Part shown: positions 1 through 6,170 of the stretch, one piece after another
Numbering within the stretch: position 1 is the first letter of the stretch
Layout: each line of letters opens with the position of its first letter
Notes under the pieces: generated by a model
What the model was told of the DNA's origin: nothing
What the model saw: only the letters and a program-made list of their open reading frames with translations
Database searches by the model: none
Made by a program: the position numbers and the translations under genes
From: Pseudomonadota bacterium
GTDB taxonomy: Bacteria > Pseudomonadota > Gammaproteobacteria > Burkholderiales > Burkholderiaceae
Assembly: GCA_023441105.1 (NCBI GenBank)
Contig: JAEZQX010000330.1
Location: 1 to 8,764 of the forward strand
Direction: 5' to 3'
DNA: 8,764 bases

Positions 1-294
1 TGACGGCACCTGAATGCTGAGATCGTGGCTGGGTTCAGCAGAGGGGCACCCGATGCCGGGGACGAGGCGGAGCCTGATCCTCGGCGGCTGCTGGGTGTGT
101 AACGGCACCCGAATGCGGAGATTGAGGCTGGGTTCAGCAGAGCGGCACCCGATGCCGGGGACGAGGGGAGCCTGATCCTCGGCGGCTGCTGGGTGTGTGA
201 CGCTATCGCAAGTCGGAGGGTGAGGCCGGGTTCGGCAGAGTGGCACCCGATGCCGGGGTCGAGGTGAAGCCCGATCCTCGGCGGAGCTGGGATG
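1..294. repeat. Three degenerate tandem direct repeats of 97-99 bp
   Basis: Three consecutive copies lie at about 1-99, 100-197 and 198-294. The best conserved block is GGCACCCGATGCCGGGG, at 45-61, 144-160 and 242-258, so the spacing is 99 then 98 bp. A second block, GATCCTCGGCGG, follows in each copy. Copies 1 and 2 are close to each other; copy 3 has diverged more, especially in its first 20 bases and its end. Copy 1 begins at the window edge, so more copies may lie to the left. Each unit also looks like two related halves, since GGCACC followed by an ATGC-like stretch recurs about 40 bp apart in copies 1 and 2. I see no convincing gene in these 300 bases. The array sits immediately downstream of the LysR-type regulator, whose stop codon is at 305-307. 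Confidence 0.85.
55..85 (+). other. Imperfect hairpin inside repeat copy 1 (also in copies 2 and 3)
   Basis: GCCGGGGA (55-62) pairs with TCCTCGGC (78-85), giving an 8-bp stem with one G-T pair. Inside it AGGC pairs with GCCT around a three-base loop. Equivalent hairpins lie at 154-183 in copy 2 and, weaker, at 252-282 in copy 3. The mismatch is a tolerated G-U pair in plus-strand RNA but an A-C mismatch in minus-strand RNA, so the fold is better in a plus-strand transcript. No T-run follows on either strand, so it is not a typical intrinsic terminator. Whether it is transcribed is unknown. Confidence 0.45.
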
Positions 295-304
295 CCTGCC
301 AGTT

Positions 305-1228
305 TCAACGCATGACCGCCTGGCGCGAGATCCGGCAGAAGGTTTCCAGTGCACCGCTGGGCTTGCGCTGCGCCAGTCGCAGCAGGGAAATGGCGCCCGG
401 CGGCCGCGGTACGTCCACCGCCAGGACCTTGATCCAGGGCCTCACCAGGGGTTGCAGGGCGGTGGAAGCCGGCAGCATCGTCAGGAAGCGGCCGGTGTGC
501 ACCAGGTTCAACCGCAGGTAGATGGACACTGCGGTCACCGCGCCGGTCGGCTGCTCCAGGCCCTGCGCTGAAAAAGCCTGCGCAACCAGCTGCCCCAGGG
601 GTAGATGGCGAGGCGAGAGCGTCCAGCGTTCGCTCATGAGGTCTGCAAGCCGCAACCGGCGACGCCGTGCGGCAGGGTGATCCCTGCTGGCCAGCACGAC
701 CAGGTCCTCCTGGAACAGCGACTCGGATGCCAGGTCATCGGCAGGCTCTTGTGGCAGGAGGCGGGTGACGACCACATCCAGCTCGCGGCGGCGCAGCTGC
801 GCGATCAGCCCGGCGGTGTCGCCGATCACGAACTCGAGCCCGATGCGGGGATAAGCCGGCGTGAGCTGGTCGACCACCCGCGTCATGAAGCCGATCATGG
901 CCTCCGTCGTGCCGACACGGACGTGGCCGCTCATCGGATCGGAAAGCGCGTGGATCTCGCGCAGGCCCTCGGCCAGCGCATCGAAAACCACGAGCGAGCG
1001 ATCGAGCAGTATCCGGCCCGCCTCGGTCGCCCGCACCCCGCGGGAACTGCGCTCCAGGACGGGGAAGCCGAGCGCCCGCTCCATCTCGAGCAACGCCTTC
1101 GAGATCGCCGCCTGCGAGAGTGCCAAGCTGGCCGCGGCTTTCGCCATGCTGCCGGCCTCGCAGACCGCGGCCAGGGTCTGCAGGTCCTTCAGCTTCAGGC
1201 GGCGGCCAAGACGCTGCTCCTCATCCAT
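305..1228 (-). CDS. LysR-type transcriptional regulator
   Basis: A predicted DNA-binding regulator of 307 aa, a normal length for the LysR family. Residues about 12-70 form the N-terminal winged helix-turn-helix: the stretch from GSMAKAAASLALSQAAISKA to LERSSRGVRATEAG is the standard LysR pattern. The rest is the periplasmic-binding-protein-like effector domain, with the RVGTTEAM strand opening it near residue 105. The ATG at 1228 is chosen because it places the helix-turn-helix at the usual distance from the N-terminus; the frame stays open to 1321, but that extension would run through the divergent promoter. No strong ribosome binding site precedes it. It is divergent from the membrane protein/Bug/methyltransferase cassette and probably controls it from the T-N11-A site at 1252-1266. 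The family call is firm; effector and targets are inferred from position only. Confidence 0.93.
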   Translation of the reverse strand: MDEEQRLGRRLKLKDLQTLAAVCEAGSMAKAAASLALSQAAISKALLEMERALGFPVLERSSRGVRATEAGRILLDRSLVVFDALAEGLREIHALSDPMSGHVRVGTTEAMIGFMTRVVDQLTPAYPRIGLEFVIGDTAGLIAQLRRRELDVVVTRLLPQEPADDLASESLFQEDLVVLASRDHPAARRRRLRLADLMSERWTLSPRHLPLGQLVAQAFSAQGLEQPTGAVTAVSIYLRLNLVHTGRFLTMLPASTALQPLVRPWIKVLAVDVPRPPGAISLLRLAQRKPSGALETFCRISRQAVMR

Positions 1229-1251
1229 GCGTTGACCGCTATCGATTTCAG

Positions 1252-1266
1252 TTGATTGCACCTCAA
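1252..1266. promoter_or_regulatory. Candidate LysR-binding box (T-N11-A dyad)
   Basis: TTGA at 1252-1255 and TCAA at 1263-1266 form a perfect four-base inverted repeat around seven bases. It contains the T-N11-A core (TGA-N7-TCA) typical of LysR-family sites. It lies 24 bp upstream of the regulator start and 71 bp upstream of the GTG at 1337. Its centre is about 60 bp before the transcription start predicted from the weak promoter at 1283-1311, the usual place for the recognition site of a LysR activator. Binding is inferred. Confidence 0.55.
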
Positions 1267-1282
1267 GATTATTCGCTTCCGT

Positions 1283-1311
1283 TTGACGCGTCCAGGGACG
1301 ATGCTGAATCC
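1283..1311 (+). promoter_or_regulatory. Weak candidate sigma-70 promoter for the cassette
   Basis: TTGACG at 1283-1288 is a good -35 element. After 17 bases the hexamer GAATCC (1306-1311) is a poor -10. A good -35 with a poor -10 would fit a promoter that needs a LysR activator. Transcription would begin near 1318, just upstream of the GGAGG at 1327 that serves the GTG at 1337. This reading also argues against the ATG at 1301 as the start of the first gene. Confidence 0.3.
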
Positions 1312-1336
1312 CAGGACGCACCAGACGGAGGTTCCC

Positions 1337-1672
1337 GTGCTTCTACCCCTGGATGAGATCTTCTCGGCCGGCTACCTGGCAGCCGGCTTCGCCTTCTCTG
1401 CGATGTACGTCCCGCGCGTACGCACGATGCTGCGGGATCACGCAGCAACCGCCCGGTCCCACTCGTTGTCGGTGGAATTCCTCTGGACGCTGTGCCGCAC
1501 GGTGTCGCTGGCCTATGTCGCGACGGTCGCCTGCGATCCGCTGATCAGCCTCACCGTGAGCCTGGACCTTCTCGGTCGCTTCGCGATGCTCGCGGTGATC
1601 GTGCGGGCACGCGGCCGCTGTGCCAGGCGGCCTCTGCCCGAGTCGTTCGAGCCGAAACCCAGTATCCTTTGA
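1337..1672 (+). CDS. Small three-helix membrane protein, SemiSWEET/PQ-loop-like
   Basis: A predicted 111-aa integral membrane protein. Hydrophobic segments lie at about residues 8-25, 46-66 and 69-90. The first ends in YVPRVRTMLR, followed by a polar loop and then HSLSVEFLW. This resembles the PQ-loop/SemiSWEET half-transporter pattern, where a Pro-Gln ends helix 1 and a Ser-Leu-Ser-x-x-Phe-Leu begins helix 2; here the Gln is Arg (P26-R27). Length and helix number fit SemiSWEET-like proteins, but the match is by eye and family membership is tentative. GTG at 1337 is chosen because GGAGG (1327-1331) sits five bases upstream; an in-frame ATG at 1301 and a TTG at 1256 are less likely. It is the first gene of the cassette and ends 11 bp before the Bug protein. 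It could move a small solute or act with the binding protein. Confidence 0.6.
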   Translation: MLLPLDEIFSAGYLAAGFAFSAMYVPRVRTMLRDHAATARSHSLSVEFLWTLCRTVSLAYVATVACDPLISLTVSLDLLGRFAMLAVIVRARGRCARRPLPESFEPKPSIL

Positions 1673-1683
1673 CAGGAGCTTCC

Positions 1684-2652
1684 ATGGAACGTCGCCATTT
1701 CCTGGCCTGGACAGCTGTGCCCGCCCTGGCCCACGTTTGTGGCCCCGCCCGGGCCCAGACCGCCCAGGCCCTGCGGCTGGTTTTCCCTTTCCCCGCAGGC
1801 GGGGCCGGCGATGCGCTAGCCCGGCTGCTCGCGGCCGAGCTGAAGGTTGCACTCGATCGGCCAGTGGTCGTGGAGAACCGCACCGGCGCCGCGGGCCGGA
1901 TCGGCGTGCTGGCGGTGCGGGACTCGGGCGCGGATCGCGGCGCCCTGTTGCTGACGCCGTCCGCACCCATGGTCGTCTATCCGCATCTTTACGAGAACCT
2001 GGGCTACGACGCGGTGCGCGATTTCATGCCGGTGGCGCGCGTGGCCGCCTTCGAGATGGCGATCGTGATCGACCCGGCGATCCCGGCTCGAACCCTGCAA
2101 GAGGTCGCCGAATGGCTGAAGGAGAATCCTGCCAGGGCAAACTACGGCACGCCAGGCACGGGCACGCTCGCCCACCTGGTGATGTCGGCACTGGCGGCGC
2201 ACTGGGCAATGCCGCTGGTCCACGTACCCTATCGCGGCACACCGCCGGCTCTATCGGACGTCGCTGGCGGCCAGCTCTCGATGGCCTGCAGCGCCATCGG
2301 GGAGATGCTGCCGGCCCACCAGTCAGGTCGCGTGCACCTCGTGGCGACGTCGGGATCCGAGCGATCGGTTTTCAGCCCGGACACGCCAACGCTTCGCGAG
2401 ACCGGCGTGCCGTTCAGCGCGCTGAACTGGTACGGTCTCTACTTGCCGGCGGGGAGCTCACCTGCGGCAGTCAGCAGACTGGCTACCGCTGTGAGCTCGG
2501 CCATGCAGGCAGAGAGCTTTCGCCAGAAGGTGCAGGTCCTGGGGTTCCTGCCGGCGCCGGCGGATGGCGCCGTGCTCGCCGTTGCGCAGCGGGAAGAGTC
2601 GCAATTCTGGGCGCGCGTCATTCGAAACGCCCAGATCCGGGTCGAACAGTGA
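1684..2652 (+). CDS. Bug-family (tripartite tricarboxylate transporter) periplasmic solute-binding protein
   Basis: A predicted 322-aa exported binding protein. The first 24 residues form a signal peptide starting ERRHFLAW, a Tat-like twin-arginine pattern, with a likely cut after ARA (A24|Q25). Family marks are FPFPAGGAGD near residues 34-43, NYGTPGTGTLAHL at 153-165 and HVPYRG at 180-185, which build the carboxylate-binding loops of the Bug fold; length is typical. Characterised members bind small carboxylates or related compounds; this ligand cannot be read from sequence. The ATG at 1684 has AGGAG at 1674-1678, five bases upstream; the frame is open further upstream but that part is not homologous. 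No TctA or TctB membrane gene is adjacent, so it may share another transporter or have a sensing role. It is the middle gene of the cassette, and its stop overlaps the methyltransferase start. Confidence 0.93.
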   Translation: MERRHFLAWTAVPALAHVCGPARAQTAQALRLVFPFPAGGAGDALARLLAAELKVALDRPVVVENRTGAAGRIGVLAVRDSGADRGALLLTPSAPMVVYPHLYENLGYDAVRDFMPVARVAAFEMAIVIDPAIPARTLQEVAEWLKENPARANYGTPGTGTLAHLVMSALAAHWAMPLVHVPYRGTPPALSDVAGGQLSMACSAIGEMLPAHQSGRVHLVATSGSERSVFSPDTPTLRETGVPFSALNWYGLYLPAGSSPAAVSRLATAVSSAMQAESFRQKVQVLGFLPAPADGAVLAVAQREESQFWARVIRNAQIRVEQ

Positions 2653-3671
2653 ACGGGTCGACACATGCCCGCCTGCGCGATCTGCTCAACGGCTTCCAGG
2701 CAACCCAGGCATTGCACGCGGCCGCGGCCCTGCGCCTGCCTGATCTGATCGCGCAGGGCTGCGCCAGTTCCCGGGAACTGGCCGCCTGCGCAGGGGTCGA
2801 GCCTGCCGCCCTGGACCGCCTGCTTGGGGTTTTGGTCGCACTGCAGGTGATCGCGAAGGACGAACGCGCCCGCTACCGGCTTGCCTCGATGGGCGAGCAG
2901 CTGCGCTCGGATGCGCCTGGGAGCTGGCATTTCTGGGCCCTGCTGATCGGCCAACCGGCAATCCGGGCCGCCTGGGATCAGCTCGTCCCCGCGATGCGCG
3001 CAGGCAGGAATGCGTTCGCTCACGCGCACGGCACCGACATCTGGACCCACCGCTCGCGGGATCCGGACGCGGGCAGGCTCTTCGACGAGGTCATGCGCTG
3101 CGGCACGGAACGACTGTCGGCGGCGCTGGCAGGGCGCCTGCGAAAACTCGCATGGCAGCACGCCGTGGACGTGGGCGGCGGCGAGGGTACCCTCCTGTCC
3201 TCTTTGCTACGGCACCGGCCTGGCGGCACGGGCGCACTGCTGGAGCGGCCGGGTCCCGCCGCTCGCGCACGCATCCTGCTTGCTGAAGAGGGGCTGGCCA
3301 CGCGCTGCCGGGTCGTCGAGGGTGACTTCTTCCGTCAGGTTCCCGCCGGCGGAGACCTGTACATCCTGAAGTTCATCCTGCACGACTGGGATGACGAGGC
3401 GGCCGCGTCGATCCTTCACTGCTGCCACCGTGCGGCCGTGGCCGGGCATCCGCAAGCGCGCCTGGCGGTGGTCGAGCGCCTTCTCGACGCCGCGCAAGGA
3501 AGCACGGAAGCCGCCCTCTCCGACCTGAACATGCTCGTCAACACCGGAGGACGCGAGCGCACGGCGCAGCAGTATGCAACGCTGCTGGGCAAAAGTGGCT
3601 TCCATATCGAACAAGTGGAATGCTTCGCAGGGAGCATCGCGCTCATGGTGGCGGCACCGATCCGGTGCTGA
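2649..3671 (+). CDS. SAM-dependent O-methyltransferase, COMT/acetylserotonin O-methyltransferase-like
   Basis: A predicted 340-aa cytosolic enzyme transferring a methyl group from S-adenosylmethionine, probably to a hydroxyl. The N-terminal third is the helical dimerisation/winged-helix domain of this family (SSRELAACAGVEPAALDRLL, about 41-60). The SAM site is DVGGGEGTLL at 174-183, with an acidic residue at the next strand (E199, where Asp is commoner) and GDFF at 225-228. FILHDWDDE carries the presumed catalytic His245. GGRERT at about 300-305, followed by LLGKSGF, is the usual C-terminal pattern. The start is GTG at 2649, overlapping the previous stop as GTGA, so translation is probably coupled; the frame is open far upstream through the Bug gene, but only this part matches the family. 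The substrate is unknown; relatives act on phenols, hydroxyneurosporene and antibiotic intermediates. It ends 14 bp before the convergent HDOD gene. Confidence 0.92.
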   Translation: MNGSTHARLRDLLNGFQATQALHAAAALRLPDLIAQGCASSRELAACAGVEPAALDRLLGVLVALQVIAKDERARYRLASMGEQLRSDAPGSWHFWALLIGQPAIRAAWDQLVPAMRAGRNAFAHAHGTDIWTHRSRDPDAGRLFDEVMRCGTERLSAALAGRLRKLAWQHAVDVGGGEGTLLSSLLRHRPGGTGALLERPGPAARARILLAEEGLATRCRVVEGDFFRQVPAGGDLYILKFILHDWDDEAAASILHCCHRAAVAGHPQARLAVVERLLDAAQGSTEAALSDLNMLVNTGGRERTAQQYATLLGKSGFHIEQVECFAGSIALMVAAPIRC

Positions 3672-3685
3672 CTCGCCCGGCTCCT

Positions 3686-4552
3686 TCAAACGCCCGCCAG
3701 TGCCTGCGGGTCGGATTCGGGGATGGCGGCCGGCGCTTCCAACCGCATGACCTTCTCGCGCACGGATTCACTGCTGAGACCCAGGAGGTCGGCAGCGGCG
3801 CGGAGGTCCTGGGACAGGGCTGGGTTGTCCCAGCCGGCGGCCGAATGTCGCGCGATGCGCAGGGCCAGCACGACGGTGCGGGCCTGAGGGTCGGCAGAAA
3901 GGCGGTCGTCGGTGATCCGCACCAGCAGGTCGGGCAGGCGCCAGGCGCGCAGCAGCGCCTGCTCGAGGTCGCACAGCTCGATGTTGAGTGCCAGGCGCTG
4001 GGCGCGCGTCGCACCCAGGGTCGGATCGGCCTGACGCAGGCGCTCTACCTCCAGCGCCAGCGACGGCGCGTGGCACCACAGCAGCGCTTCCGCGAAGTCG
4101 TGCATCAGCGCGGCCTCGTGGATGATCTCGGCGTCGGGATCCTTGCGATGCACGGCGAAAGCCAGGGCAAACAAGGCAGCGCGGTGCGAGCGCGCCAGCA
4201 CCCGGCGGATGCCGGCCAGCGCCGCCGGAGAGTCGGCCAGCTCGGCCTCGACCATCGGCTGGGAGGCGAAAGCCGCGAAGAACGGCTGCACGCCCATCAT
4301 GAGGATCGCCTGGGGGACGGTCTCCGATCCGGTCAGGGCGCGCGCCGATCGGCGCTGCGCGACATGCGCCAGCAGCTTGACCGTCATCAGCGGATCCGCC
4401 AGCACCAGCGGCGCAAGCTGGCTGGCGGTGACCTCCTCCTGCGCCGGCAGCAGCGCCGCCAATGCCCCCACCGTCTCCGCGAGCACCGGTATCGGTGCCC
4501 CGGCGAAGTAGGCGGACCAGGTTCGCAGTGCGACGGGAGCCTTTGTCAGCAT
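3686..4552 (-). CDS. HDOD-domain protein
   Basis: A predicted 288-aa cytosolic protein. The stretch from IPVLAETVGALAALLP (about 21-36) through LADPLMTVKLLAHV (about 51-64) and ILMMGVQPFFAAF (about 83-95) is the typical start of an HDOD domain, an HD-hydrolase relative often lacking catalytic metal ligands. An HD pair remains in MHDFAEALLW (H151, D152), but other HD-superfamily ligands are not evident, so a non-enzymatic signalling or scaffold role is likely, as for HDOD proteins in general. The C-terminal LGLSSESVREKVMRLE may be a short helical add-on. The ATG at 4552 gives a normal N-terminus; the frame stays open to 4762 but that extension would overlap the divergent FrnE-like gene. No strong ribosome binding site is seen, so the start is less sure than the family. 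No GGDEF, EAL or response-regulator domain is attached. Confidence 0.85.
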   Translation of the reverse strand: MLTKAPVALRTWSAYFAGAPIPVLAETVGALAALLPAQEEVTASQLAPLVLADPLMTVKLLAHVAQRRSARALTGSETVPQAILMMGVQPFFAAFASQPMVEAELADSPAALAGIRRVLARSHRAALFALAFAVHRKDPDAEIIHEAALMHDFAEALLWCHAPSLALEVERLRQADPTLGATRAQRLALNIELCDLEQALLRAWRLPDLLVRITDDRLSADPQARTVVLALRIARHSAAGWDNPALSQDLRAAADLLGLSSESVREKVMRLEAPAAIPESDPQALAGV

Positions 4553-4691
4553 GATCGTCTTATCGGCGAGCCACAGCCGTTCTTGAGGAATGACCCTCCG
4601 GGCGGCGTCCGGAACCTGCCGCATCCCCGGCCCCGCCTGCCGGCAGCCAGCATGAGATCGGGCCATCCTTCTGCGGCCCAGGCTCCTAGGG

Positions 4692-4697
4692 TAGGAT
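4692..4697 (+). promoter_or_regulatory. Possible -10 element upstream of the FrnE-like gene
   Basis: TAGGAT at 4692-4697 resembles a -10 hexamer, with TTCTGC seventeen bases upstream (4669-4674) as a poor -35. It lies in the 178-bp gap between the divergent HDOD and FrnE-like genes and would give a leader of about 25-30 bases. The support is weak. Confidence 0.25.
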
Positions 4698-4730
4698 GAC
4701 GCCGTTGGCTCCGATTGCAGGATTTGCGTG

Positions 4731-5408
4731 ATGGATTCCCCGGCTGTTCTCCAGATCGACATCGTCAGCGATGTGGTCTGCCCCTGGTGCTATGTCGGCA
4801 AGCGCCAGCTGGAAAGGGCGATTGCCCTGCGGCGGGAGGCCCGTCCCGACCTGCCGCCGCCGGCGCTACGCTGGCGGCCCTTCCAGCTCAACCCCGACCT
4901 GCCGCTGCAAGGCATGGCGCGCGCCGACTACCTGCGACAGAAGTTCGGTTCGGTCGACGGTGGCGGCCGCTACGACCGGGTCCGGGCCGCTGCCCGCGAC
5001 GCGGGGCTCGAGCTCGCCCTCGAACGCATCGCCATCCAGCCGAACACGCTCAAGGCGCACGGCCTGATCGAGCTGGCGCTGGAGACCGGGCGCCAGACGA
5101 TGCTGGCGGAGGCATTCTTCAAGGCCTATTTCGTCGACGGACGCGACCTGTCTCAGGACGCCACCCTGCGTGAAATTGCCGCCGGCATCGGCCTCGGCAG
5201 CGACGTGATCGACGCCGTGCTCGACGAGGAAGCCGTCATCCGGCTGGTCGCCGCGGCGGACGCCGAGCTGCGCGAATACGGCGTCACCGGCGTGCCGCTG
5301 TTCATCATCGGCCGCGCCGACGGCGACGACTCCCGGCGGCTGGCGGTCAGCGGCGCACAGGGTCCCCAGGCATTGCTGCAGGCGATGCGCCAGGTGCAGC
5401 CGGACTAG
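4731..5408 (+). CDS. DsbA-family thiol oxidoreductase, FrnE-like
   Basis: A predicted 225-aa thioredoxin-fold protein with the DsbA-type helical insertion. The active site is SDVVCPWCYVGK, with the CPWC redox pair at C17 and C20; the cis-proline loop is GVTGVPLFII (Pro189). Length and the LQIDIVSDVVCPWC start match the FrnE branch of the DsbA family, named from the frenolicin polyketide cluster but widespread in bacteria outside such clusters. There is no signal peptide, so it should be cytosolic, unlike periplasmic DsbA. It may act as a disulfide isomerase or in oxidative stress; its substrate is unknown. ATG at 4731 is chosen; an adjacent in-frame GTG at 4728 shares the same AGGA (4719-4722) and cannot be excluded. 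Its last 62 bp overlap the 3' end of the convergent dioxygenase gene. Confidence 0.9.
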   Translation: MDSPAVLQIDIVSDVVCPWCYVGKRQLERAIALRREARPDLPPPALRWRPFQLNPDLPLQGMARADYLRQKFGSVDGGGRYDRVRAAARDAGLELALERIAIQPNTLKAHGLIELALETGRQTMLAEAFFKAYFVDGRDLSQDATLREIAAGIGLGSDVIDAVLDEEAVIRLVAAADAELREYGVTGVPLFIIGRADGDDSRRLAVSGAQGPQALLQAMRQVQPD

Positions 5409-6150
5409 GAGCCTGGTCGACGGCGGACTGGAAGCCGCCGCGCCGGTAGGTCAGCACCAGCGTATCGCGCACCGCGCCCGGCCCGGTCGGCTGGATCGGC
5501 GTGGTCTCGTGGATCACCCGCGCATCGTCCAGCAGCAAGGCGCTCCAGGGCTGCTCGATCACGAAACGCATGCCGAGCGGCCCCTGGGCCTGGAAGACCC
5601 GGGTCTCGCCGCCCTTCACCGCCTGGCGATCCACCAGGATGACGGCCACGAAGTCGACGCCATCGCGGTGCGCGCCTTCGGGCGTCGGACGGCCGACCCC
5701 GTCGCTCGCATCGATGCGAAACTGATGCGCCTCGACATACCAGCGATCGGCCCCGGCAGCGCCGTTGAAGAATCGTCCGATGCCGCACAGCAGCCGGCGC
5801 CAGCGCGGATCGTCGCTCAGTGCCGCCTCGAGCGGCTCGAACCAGCGGTCGATGCCGCCATGCAGCGCGTTGTAGTCGGTGGACTGCCAATGCGGCCGCC
5901 GCGGCGCCAGGACGAGATCGTCGCCCGCAGGCGACTGGATGAAACAGCCGTGCCGTCGCGAGCGATAGCGGCCGCCGTCGCGCAGGTACACGTCCGGTGC
6001 CAGGCGGTCCCATTGACCGAGCCAGTCGTCGCGCGCTGCACGGGGCACGCCGGTGAGGGCCTCGAACTGCTCCGGCGCCAGCAGCGCGAAGCCCTGCGAC
6101 TGCAGCGCCTCCTGCGGCGCATGGCCGGCGAGCGACCAGGGGTGGGACAT
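5347..6150 (-). CDS. Fe(II)/2-oxoglutarate-dependent dioxygenase, PF10014 (2OG-Fe_Oxy_2) type
   Basis: A predicted 267-aa soluble oxygenase that would couple 2-oxoglutarate decarboxylation to hydroxylation of a substrate. The iron triad is visible as H161-x-D163 in EGAHRDGVDF and H214 in RVIHETTP; R228 in VRDTLVLTYRR is placed to bind 2-oxoglutarate. Other family marks are RYRSRRHGCF (61-70), HQFRID (142-147) and GGETRVF (180-186). The group includes bacterial free amino-acid hydroxylases such as Bacillus L-isoleucine dioxygenase, so an amino acid or derivative is a reasonable but unproven substrate. The ATG at 6150 has AGGA (6157-6160) six bases upstream. It starts 20 bp after the retropepsin stop, so the two are probably co-transcribed. 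After about residue 238 the protein continues as a Pro/Ala-rich tail of some 30 residues, encoded where the gene overlaps the FrnE-like gene by 62 bp. Confidence 0.9.
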   Translation of the reverse strand: MSHPWSLAGHAPQEALQSQGFALLAPEQFEALTGVPRAARDDWLGQWDRLAPDVYLRDGGRYRSRRHGCFIQSPAGDDLVLAPRRPHWQSTDYNALHGGIDRWFEPLEAALSDDPRWRRLLCGIGRFFNGAAGADRWYVEAHQFRIDASDGVGRPTPEGAHRDGVDFVAVILVDRQAVKGGETRVFQAQGPLGMRFVIEQPWSALLLDDARVIHETTPIQPTGPGAVRDTLVLTYRRGGFQSAVDQAPSPAAPGASPAAMPGDPVRR

Positions 6151-6170
6151 CGTCTATCCTCGCAAGGTCA

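Noticed and set aside
1..294. CRISPR array or small repetitive protein
   Set aside because: Units of 97-99 bp are directly adjacent with no separate unique spacers of normal size. Unit lengths of 98 and 97 are not multiples of three, so a repeated peptide would shift frame.
240..521. A 93-codon plus-strand frame leaving the repeats
   Set aside because: It starts in the third repeat copy and runs antisense into the LysR 3' end; no motif and no ribosome binding site seen.
605..1255. A 216-codon plus-strand frame opposite the LysR gene
   Set aside because: It is a shadow of a well-supported LysR reading frame, with no motif of its own.
1620..2648. N-terminal extension of the methyltransferase frame through the Bug gene
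   Set aside because: The frame stays open because of GC-rich codon structure, but it is Arg/Gly-rich noise; family similarity starts only after GTG 2649.
3693..3710. CCCGC-N8-GCGGG hairpin near the convergent ends of the methyltransferase and HDOD genes
   Set aside because: It lies inside the HDOD coding end, has only a five-base stem and no T-run, so I do not call it a terminator.
3620..4699. A 359-codon plus-strand frame opposite the HDOD gene
   Set aside because: It is low-complexity, rich in Arg, Gln and Gly, overlaps the methyltransferase end and shows no domain; the minus-strand HDOD pattern explains the region.
4553..4762. Longer HDOD protein starting at 4762
   Set aside because: It would overlap the FrnE-like start and add about 70 residues with no HDOD similarity.
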